Assembly (NCBI GenBank): GCA_025057245.1
Contig: JANWYC010000059.1
Location: 1 to 6,446, forward strand
Length of the DNA stretch: 6,446 nt
Origin: Aquificaceae bacterium
GTDB lineage: Bacteria > Aquificota > Aquificia > Aquificales > Aquificaceae
Reading direction: 5' to 3'
The notes beneath the pieces are model-generated. The model did no database searches. It had not been told where the DNA came from and worked only from the letters and a program-made list of their open reading frames with translations. Position numbers and translations under genes: made by a program. Of this stretch, positions 1 to 4,542 are shown in pieces. How positions within the stretch are numbered: position 1 is the first letter of the stretch; each line of letters begins with the position of its first letter.

Positions 1-534
1 CTCTACAAGCTCTACCGCACACTGGCTATCGTGTGTCTTGTTGTCTGTTACTTTCATATCCAACACCTTGACACTGCTTATGTCAATGGCAACATGCACC
101 TTTATCCAGCCTTTCCTTCTTTTCTTGCCATGCTTTTTACTGAGCAATTCTCCTCTGTTTGTTAACTTCATGCCAGTGGAGTAAAGGACTATTACAAAGC
201 CTTGTGGTAGGTCTTTTGGATTATCTGGCAGGTGGTCAAAGTGGAGTTCTTCTCGGTTATGTCTGTAGTGGATGGTTCTGAAGTTTGGTAGTTCAATGGA
301 TATGCCCATCTCTCTAAAGAGAGTTCTTACAAAGCCTTCTGTTTGTCTGTATGGTAATCTGAGGGCGTATTTGAAAAAGAGTATGAACAGGATTAAGGCT
401 CTTGGATACTTGAAGGGTCTTCGCAACTTTTTTGTCTGTTTGTTTTGTGCTTGTGCATCAAATGTTTCTGGTTAAATGAGTATTTCTACTCTTCTTACCA
501 GTTCTTGGTTATAGTTTTTCCAATCTCTTTTCAT
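1..534 (-). pseudogene. IS5-family-like transposase, N-terminal part, inactivated and cut by the window edge
   Basis: Read on the minus strand from the ATG at 534-532, one frame runs 178 codons to the window edge and is interrupted only by TAA at 474-472 (codon 21). The translation starts MKRDWKNYNQELVRR and continues past the stop with RPFKYPRALILF, LPYRQTEGFVR, then STGMKLTNRGELLSKKHGKK and GWIKVHVAIDI. This is the layout of IS5-type DDE transposases: a helical N-terminus with a Pro-Tyr-Arg-Gln segment, then the first catalytic strand D-S-T-G-x-K. Here that Asp is Tyr (TAC, 183-181, codon 118), one base from GAC. Two independent lesions, a nonsense codon and loss of a DDE acidic residue, argue for a dead copy. 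The C-terminal half, with the other two acidic residues, lies outside the window. The family call is from motif recall; the exact IS subgroup is not determined. Confidence 0.82.
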
Positions 535-654
535 GGGGTAATGTTATCTCACAAACTTGATATTAGACACAGCACTATAAAAGCATTAAATAATGTTTTT
601 GGAAACAGCAATAACCAATGAGAATCAATCCTCAAGTGTTTTATGGCTCGCCCG
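535..654. other. Gap between transposase relic and MEMO gene; probable IS end
   Basis: This 120-nt AT-rich gap separates the transposase start from the stop of the MEMO gene. Its first ~55 nt (to about 590) can be aligned loosely with the sequence beyond the second transposase relic (4077-4131): shared TATC.CAC, then AGCACT, then an A/T-rich AGC..TTAA.T stretch. The element's outer end is therefore probably near 590, but no terminal inverted repeat or target duplication can be established. A short imperfect stem (TGAG...CTCA near 618-635) lies downstream of the MEMO stop but has no T-run, so I do not call a terminator. Confidence 0.35.
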
Positions 655-1767
655 CTAAAAGCCCATACTTGCATAAGAGACTACAGAATCTGTCCACTCT
701 TCGTAATAGCCTTTGTAGTCAAAGAGTTCTCCCTTTTGCAGACCAGCGGCTCTTAGCAAATGAGAAAAAACAAGGTTGGTATACTGCCCGTCTATGCGAG
801 TAGGATTTCCGCTTTTACTTAGAAATTCAAAAGACTCTTCAACCTTCAGACTCTCGAGCATGTTTAAGTATGCTTTGTCAGTAATAGAAGGGTCGTAGCT
901 TCTCTCATCCCCAAACTTTCTTCCTACATGACTTAGGTCAACGCTTGAGATAACAAGGGTGTCTTTAAGGTCTTTGTCTATGACCCTGAGCAAGTTCTCC
1001 GCAAGCCCTTTCAGAAAATCCATGTCCCCGTAAGATACTATTAAGGCGAGAGCTTCAGCCTCTGGAAATAGCATTTTAGCGTATAAACTGACAAACTCTA
1101 TGGAGTGTTCAGTGCGATAGGAAAGAATGTCATGTGTTATGTCAAAGTTATAAAAACGTTGAAGTTTTTCTATAAGGTTTTTGTTTGTTTTAAGTAAACC
1201 GAAGGGTGTTTCCATGTCAACGGGCAGTGCGGAAAAAGGCATCTCATGCCAGTAATGAGAAACACCGAGGATAAGAACGAGTTTTTTATCCTCCTTTAAC
1301 CTTCCGTAGCCCTCCCAGTAAGTGTCTTTTGCAACTCTTATATCCATGTGAGGCACCATAAGACCGAGTATTTCTCTCTTCTCCTTATGAGCTCCACGCA
1401 GAAATTCCCTGCAAGCCTGAGAGTCTTCTGGATAAACTTCACCTACATGAGACATAGGTCTTACGCCTTTTTGAAGGAATTTGCTTATCTCTTCCTTTAG
1501 AGCTTGTCTGTAGTTCTGATTGTTTAGCATTAGAGCTCTGTCCAAGGTTTGAATAAAGCCTTTGAGCTCTTCGTCGCTTAGTATGTATCCTGTCGCCTTG
1601 AAAAAGTCCGCCTTTATACTCTCCAAGTCTCTATTGCCGTCCATCAAAGAAAGGAGCAAAAGAGCAGGGTAAGAGACAACAAGTCCATCAGACAACATAA
1701 GAGGGTCTCTTATCCAAAAGCCTGTTTCCAACGGGTGAACATCTAAGGGTCTTATCTTAGGCTTCAT
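655..1767 (-). CDS. amrB: MEMO-family protein (AmmeMemoRadiSam system protein B) with N-terminal extension
   Basis: This 370-residue protein has a MEMO domain from about residue 132 to the end, preceded by ~130 extra residues. MEMO is a non-heme-iron-binding relative of extradiol dioxygenases; its biochemical role in bacteria is not settled. Visible MEMO signatures are MVPHMD (H140), LGVSHYW (H171), TEHSIEF (E220-H221) and SSVDLSH (D277, H280). The Cys expected near the C-terminus (human MEMO1 Cys244, normally in a C-G context) is replaced by Asp in TRIDGQYT (D326). The extension contains DPLMLSDG, LLLSLMDG and SDEELKGF, reminiscent of a small PqqD-like winged-helix fold; that comparison is inference. 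No signal peptide is seen, so it is probably cytoplasmic. The start overlaps the JAMM gene stop as ATGA. A GAGGAGG lies 13 nt upstream of the ATG, which is long, so translation probably depends partly on coupling. No AMMECR1 or radical-SAM partner is in the window. Confidence 0.88.
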   Translation of the reverse strand: MKPKIRPLDVHPLETGFWIRDPLMLSDGLVVSYPALLLLSLMDGNRDLESIKADFFKATGYILSDEELKGFIQTLDRALMLNNQNYRQALKEEISKFLQKGVRPMSHVGEVYPEDSQACREFLRGAHKEKREILGLMVPHMDIRVAKDTYWEGYGRLKEDKKLVLILGVSHYWHEMPFSALPVDMETPFGLLKTNKNLIEKLQRFYNFDITHDILSYRTEHSIEFVSLYAKMLFPEAEALALIVSYGDMDFLKGLAENLLRVIDKDLKDTLVISSVDLSHVGRKFGDERSYDPSITDKAYLNMLESLKVEESFEFLSKSGNPTRIDGQYTNLVFSHLLRAAGLQKGELFDYKGYYEEWTDSVVSYASMGF

Positions 1768-2180
1768 CCGAAGGTTAAAACCTCCTCTTGTCTAAATTCT
1801 CCTTCGATTAGCTCCCAACTTTTGTAAGAGACAACCTTACCTTTACCTACAGATAGGATGATGTAAGAAAAGCCCTCAAAAGCCCTTTCCAAGTCAAACT
1901 GAGAGGGTCTATCTGGGTGGTCTGGGTGGGAATGGTATACGCCCACTATGTCAAGACCAAACTCCTTAGCCTTCTTCTCCGCTTGGATGTAATCTTTTGG
2001 TTCTATTTCGTACCTGTCGTGCTTTCTCTCTGGGTTTGCGTTAGGTGTCTCGTATGCTCCAAAAACCGTTCTTACGCCTTCCTCAAACTTCCCCAGCAAA
2101 AGACCGCAGGTCTCGTATGGGTAGTCCCTTTCAGCTTGAGCTATTATCTTACGTAGTGCGGAGTTTTTTATCCTCAGCAT
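1764..2180 (-). CDS. JAMM/MPN-domain (M67 family) zinc metallopeptidase
   Basis: This 138-residue single-domain protein has a complete JAMM zinc site: the upstream Glu in YETCGLLLG (E23), then H83-S-H85-P, S93 and D96, giving the H-x-H-x(10)-D spacing of active members. Family members are isopeptidases or C-terminal peptidases; bacterial short forms include Mec+, which trims cysteine from the sulfur carrier CysO in mycobacteria, and enzymes acting on ubiquitin-like sulfur carriers. The substrate here is unknown, and no ubiquitin-like or E1-like gene is visible nearby. No signal peptide or membrane segment is seen, so it should be cytoplasmic. It starts 2 nt after the asd stop with no clear Shine-Dalgarno sequence and ends in an ATGA overlap with the MEMO gene, so it is very probably translated by coupling from the asd message. 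All catalytic residues are present, so activity is expected. Confidence 0.9.
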   Translation of the reverse strand: MLRIKNSALRKIIAQAERDYPYETCGLLLGKFEEGVRTVFGAYETPNANPERKHDRYEIEPKDYIQAEKKAKEFGLDIVGVYHSHPDHPDRPSQFDLERAFEGFSYIILSVGKGKVVSYKSWELIEGEFRQEEVLTFG

Positions 2181-2182
2181 CT

Positions 2183-3199
2183 TTACACCATAGCATACTC
2201 AAGAAGGAGCTCCGCTATCTGCACTGCGTTGGTAGCAGCGCCCTTGCGTATGTTATCCGCAACCACCCACATGGACAAGCCCGGTTCAAAAACCAAATCC
2301 TTTCTTATTCTGCCTACAAAAACCTCATCCCTACCAGCCACATCAACAGCCATTGGATATTCTTTAACTTTTGGGTTGTCCACTACCACCACACCTTTAG
2401 CCTTTTTGAGGAGCTCTCTTGCCTCTTCTGGAGAAAGCTCACCCTTTAGCTGGACGCTTATAGCTTCTGAATGCCCGTAGAAAACCGGCACCCTTACGCA
2501 GGTAGCGGATACTCTTATTTGAGAGTCATGAAGTATTTTACGAGTTTCGTTTAGCATTTTCATCTCTTCCTTTGTGTATCCGTTCTCGGTAAAAACATCT
2601 ATCTGAGGCACTACGTTAAAGGCTATCCTTTTAGGTAGGCTTTTTGCCTCCGGAAGCTCCATTCCCTCGCACCATGCTTTCGTTTGTTCTTGAAGTTCCC
2701 TTATAGCCTTAGCACCCGCACCAGATACAGACTGGTAAGTGGCTACAACAATGGAGGATATGCCAACTGCATCGTATATGGGTTTTAGAGCTACCAGCAT
2801 CTGTATAGTAGAACAGTTAGGATTCGCTATTATACCTTTGTGTTCCTTTACATCCTCGGGGTTTACTTCAGGTACTAAGAGGGGCACATCGGGTTCAAGC
2901 CTCCAGGCAGAAGAGTTGTCAATAACCACTGCGCCATCGGTGGCAAACTTAGGAGCGTATTCCCTGCTTATGGAAGAGCCAGCGGAGAACAGAGCAATGT
3001 CTATACCTGAGAAGTTATCCCTTTTGTTAAGGGCTTGCACCTTTATTTTTTCACCTTTAAAAGAGAGCTCCAAACCTTCTGACTTCTCTGAGGCAAAGAG
3101 CTCTAACTCATCCACGGGAAAATTTCTTTCCTCAAGAACCTTTAAAAAAGTCCTACCTACCTCACCAGTGGCACCTACTATGGCTACTCTGTATCCCAT
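2183..3199 (-). CDS. asd: Aspartate-semialdehyde dehydrogenase
   Basis: The enzyme converts L-4-aspartyl phosphate to L-aspartate-4-semialdehyde with NADPH, the branch point to lysine/diaminopimelate, threonine and methionine. The chosen 338-residue form begins MGYRVAIVGATGEVGRTF, with the nucleotide-binding GATGEVG at residues 9-15. Other family marks are NPNCSTIQ with the catalytic Cys at 129, QSVSGAG from 156, RVPVFYGHSEA with the acid/base His at 243, and the C-terminal VADNIRKGAATNAVQIAE. Length and motif order match the family throughout. The frame stays open 22 codons further upstream, to a TTG at 3265 or ATG at 3262, but that extra stretch (rich in Cys, Tyr and Phe) is not Asd-like, so I choose 3199. 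There is no Shine-Dalgarno before this ATG, and a -10-like TATACT ends 6 nt upstream, suggesting a leaderless message. It is the first gene of a tight asd-JAMM-MEMO unit and lies downstream of smpB. Confidence 0.95.
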   Translation of the reverse strand: MGYRVAIVGATGEVGRTFLKVLEERNFPVDELELFASEKSEGLELSFKGEKIKVQALNKRDNFSGIDIALFSAGSSISREYAPKFATDGAVVIDNSSAWRLEPDVPLLVPEVNPEDVKEHKGIIANPNCSTIQMLVALKPIYDAVGISSIVVATYQSVSGAGAKAIRELQEQTKAWCEGMELPEAKSLPKRIAFNVVPQIDVFTENGYTKEEMKMLNETRKILHDSQIRVSATCVRVPVFYGHSEAISVQLKGELSPEEARELLKKAKGVVVVDNPKVKEYPMAVDVAGRDEVFVGRIRKDLVFEPGLSMWVVADNIRKGAATNAVQIAELLLEYAMV

Positions 3200-3205
3200 A
3201 TATAT

Positions 3206-3236
3206 AGTATAGAGCCTAAAACAAAAAATTTCACAA
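3206..3236 (-). promoter_or_regulatory. Candidate sigma70-type promoter for asd, -10 abutting the start codon
   Basis: On the minus strand a perfect-looking -10 hexamer TATACT (3211-3206) lies 6 nt before the asd ATG. A TTGTGA (3236-3231) is a possible -35 with a rather long 19-bp spacer. Transcription would start at or within a base or two of the ATG, giving a leaderless or nearly leaderless mRNA, consistent with the missing ribosome-binding site. The -10 match is good, the -35 poor, and AT-rich sequence can produce such hexamers by chance. Confidence 0.45.
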
Positions 3237-3308
3237 GTCTTATAGAGCAAGTAGCAGGACATCAAGCCTTAAAGAGTTATTTTTGGACACAGGACCCAAG
3301 ACCGCCTT

Positions 3309-3785
3309 TTACAGCTTTATCTTCCCTTCTTTCAACTCTCTTCTTAGTTGTCTTTCTAAGTCTCTTTGACGCAGTTCTTCCCTTCTGTCGTGAGACTTTT
3401 TACCTTTGGCTAGTGCTATTTCCACTTTTACTTTACCTCTTTTAAAGTAGACCCTAAGAGGTACTAAGGTATAACCTTTTTCTTTGACCTTTCCCATCAG
3501 TTTAAGTATTTCTCTTTTGTGCAAAAGTAGCTTTCTGTTTCTGAGTGGCTCTGGTAGCTTTATGGTGGCATATTTATAGGGTGCTATATACAAATTGTAG
3601 AGCCACGCTTCTCCGTCTTGGATTCTTACAAAGCTGTCTTTGAAGGAGACTGTCTGCCTATTTCTCAGCGACTTCACTTCTGGTCCTTCAAGAACTATAC
3701 CAGCTTCGTAGGTTTCAATAATCTCGTAATCAGCCTTTGCTTCCTTGTTGTATGCTACTGTCAGCTCTCCAACCTGCTTTGACAT
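3309..3785 (-). CDS. smpB: SsrA (tmRNA)-binding protein SmpB
   Basis: SmpB binds tmRNA and delivers it to stalled ribosomes for trans-translation, freeing the ribosome and tagging the nascent chain for degradation. The 158-residue product has the full family pattern: AYNKEAKADYEIIETYEAGIV near the N-terminus, LEGPEVKSLRNRQ (residues 32-44), DSFVRIQDGEAWLYNLYIAPY (50-70), the Leu/Lys-rich RKLLLHKREI (84-93), and GYTLVPLRVYFKRGKVKVEIALAKGKKSHDRRE leading into a very basic tail (KGKK..RRE..RQRDLERQLRR, 128-149) that inserts in the decoding region. Length is normal. The start is fixed by family alignment; there is no recognisable Shine-Dalgarno before the ATG. It is separated from asd by about 109 nt and may be transcribed into it. 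A transposase relic lies 185 nt upstream. The ssrA gene itself is not seen in the window. Confidence 0.95.
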   Translation of the reverse strand: MSKQVGELTVAYNKEAKADYEIIETYEAGIVLEGPEVKSLRNRQTVSFKDSFVRIQDGEAWLYNLYIAPYKYATIKLPEPLRNRKLLLHKREILKLMGKVKEKGYTLVPLRVYFKRGKVKVEIALAKGKKSHDRREELRQRDLERQLRRELKEGKIKL

Positions 3786-3970
3786 ATTAATAGTTTACGT
3801 CATAGTTCAAACTCTCACGACTTAACCACGAAGTTAGGGCTATAAGGTAGAAAGGCTACAAGCTTGTCCATGTTGGCTTTGATGTGTCCTAATTCGTTTA
3901 TCTCTCAGAAGACTCCCACACTACCTACTCATTACGCATTCCCATAACCCACGTATCTAGGTTACATGAC

Positions 3971-4131
3971 GGATGGTCAAAGTGGAAGTCTATAGTTTAT
4001 AGCTTTGAAAGTTGGGTATTGGGATAGAACACGCCTATACCTCTTCCCCGCCACAATTTTTTTGGTATCTTTTCATGGGGTAGCTCTATCCCACTAAACC
4101 TACAAATATAGCACTTGGAGCTTTTAATAGA
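3971..4131 (-). mobile_element. Short, deleted relic of the same transposase family as at 1-534
   Basis: Two exact matches tie this stretch to the transposase pseudogene. TCTTTTCATGGGGTA occurs at 526-540 and at 4068-4082, and TGGTCAAAGTGGA at 233-245 and 3974-3986. From the ATG at 4076-4074 the minus strand reads MKRYQKNCGGEEV then TAG (4037-4035), against MKRDWKNYNQELV in the other copy. The sequence then jumps to the part matching codons ~78-100 of that copy (CCAACTT...CTATAGAC, CCACTTTGACCA), so about 190 nt are missing internally and a further ~16 nt near the end. Homology continues on the far side of the ATG to about 4131. Both copies point the same way. This is a non-functional footprint; exact edges are approximate. 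Confidence 0.75.
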
Positions 4132-4162
4132 AGGACTCTGTACTCTAAGTCTCTCCCCAGCG

Positions 4163-4189
4163 TTTTATTGTGCTATGTTATGTTATACT
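4163..4189 (+). promoter_or_regulatory. Weak candidate promoter for the CBM48 gene
   Basis: TATACT at 4184-4189 is a good -10 match and sits 19 nt before the ATG at 4209, which would leave a leader of about a dozen nt containing the ribosome-binding site. Upstream hexamers (TTTTAT at 4163-4168, spacer 15) are poor -35 matches. The sequence lies just beyond the transposase relic and is AT-rich, so chance is a real alternative. Confidence 0.3.
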
Positions 4190-4195
4190 TATTAC

Positions 4196-4205
4196 AGGGA
4201 GGTGA
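4196..4205 (+). promoter_or_regulatory. Strong ribosome-binding site fixing the CBM48 gene start
   Basis: AGGGAGGTGA is nearly fully complementary to the 16S rRNA 3' end and its GGAGG core ends 6 nt before the ATG at 4209. It is the best Shine-Dalgarno sequence in the window, and it settles both the start codon and the reality of this short plus-strand gene against the antisense open frame over the same bases. Confidence 0.85.
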
Positions 4206-4208
4206 AAC

Positions 4209-4496
4209 ATGGTTACGAAAAGCTATCAGGAAGGAAAAGAAACCTGTGTGGTTACTTTTTACGTGAGGAAAGATGATGCTCAGAGCGTGGAGATTGTAGG
4301 AGAGTGGAACGACTGGAAGCCAGAGGCTATGAAGAGAAAGAAGGATGGCACTTTCTGGATTAGTAAGCATCTGAAAAAGGGCAGGAGCTACAGGTTTAAG
4401 TATCTTATCGATGGGCATCTCTGGGAGAATGAGATGGAGGCTGACCAGCAAGTTCCCAATCCTTTTGGAACCACCGACAGTCTCATAAATATCTAA
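4209..4496 (+). CDS. Small stand-alone CBM48 / AMPK-type glycogen-binding domain protein
   Basis: The 95-residue product is essentially one early-set (E-set) immunoglobulin-like carbohydrate-binding domain, as in the N-termini of glycogen branching and debranching enzymes and in AMPK beta. Seen in order: a beta strand VVTFYV (14-19), VEIVGEWNDW (27-36) with the two sugar-stacking Trp (W33, W36), DGTFWISKHLKKG (46-58), YRFKYLIDG (61-69), W72, and the closing DQQVPNPFGTTDSLI (79-93). No catalytic domain, signal peptide or membrane segment follows, so it is complete but has no enzyme attached. It may bind glycogen or related alpha-glucans in the cytoplasm, or act as an adaptor; its precise role is unknown. 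No glycogen-metabolism gene is nearby. It has its own leader and excellent ribosome-binding site and converges on polA with 46 nt between stops. Confidence 0.88.
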   Translation: MVTKSYQEGKETCVVTFYVRKDDAQSVEIVGEWNDWKPEAMKRKKDGTFWISKHLKKGRSYRFKYLIDGHLWENEMEADQQVPNPFGTTDSLINI

Positions 4497-4542
4497 GCAC
4501 GCGCTGGTCAAAAATTGCTCCGCCCCTTTACATTAAGACTGT

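Larger units (their letters stand above)
3786..4208. other. 423-nt gene-free interval between smpB and the CBM48 gene
   Basis: The divergent start regions of smpB (minus) and the CBM48 gene (plus) share this interval. It holds a transposase relic at about 3971-4131, then the leader of the CBM48 gene. The remaining ~185 nt next to smpB (3786-3970) contain no gene I recognise: the minus-strand frame that is open for ~38 codons near 3900 has stops on both sides and no start signal or known motif. No tRNA-like fold, repeat array or clear terminator was found. A smpB promoter must lie here, but no convincing -35/-10 pair is visible. Confidence 0.6.

Noticed and set aside
272..475. Plus-strand 67-codon open frame
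   Set aside because: It lies antisense to the well-matched transposase coding sequence and shows no family features or start signal.
2045..2449. Plus-strand 134-codon open frame across the asd/JAMM junction
   Set aside because: It runs antisense to two firmly identified genes and has no recognisable motif.
2739..3212. Plus-strand 157-codon open frame
   Set aside because: It is the antisense shadow of asd; Ser/Thr-rich translation with no domain signature.
3266..3308. Terminator between smpB and asd
   Set aside because: GG/CC-rich bases near 3285-3302 do not form a continuous stem and no T-run follows on the minus strand.
3786..3970. Possible C-terminal transposase remnant (minus-strand GYGN...SV resembling a GYGRRW..SVF motif) in the stretch beside smpB
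   Set aside because: The match is a handful of residues across two stop codons, and the comparable part of the other copy is outside the window.
3787..4130. 7-bp direct repeat TTAATAG at 3787-3793 and 4124-4130 as an IS target-site duplication
   Set aside because: AT-rich 7-mers recur easily by chance, and the right copy seems to lie within sequence alignable to the other IS copy, so it is more likely internal to the element.
4173..4511. Minus-strand 112-codon open frame opposite the CBM48 gene
   Set aside because: The plus strand has the clear CBM48 motifs and a strong ribosome-binding site; the antisense frame has neither.
4497..4542. Bidirectional terminator between the convergent CBM48 and polA genes
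   Set aside because: No inverted repeat with a flanking T- or A-run could be found in the 46 nt between the stops.
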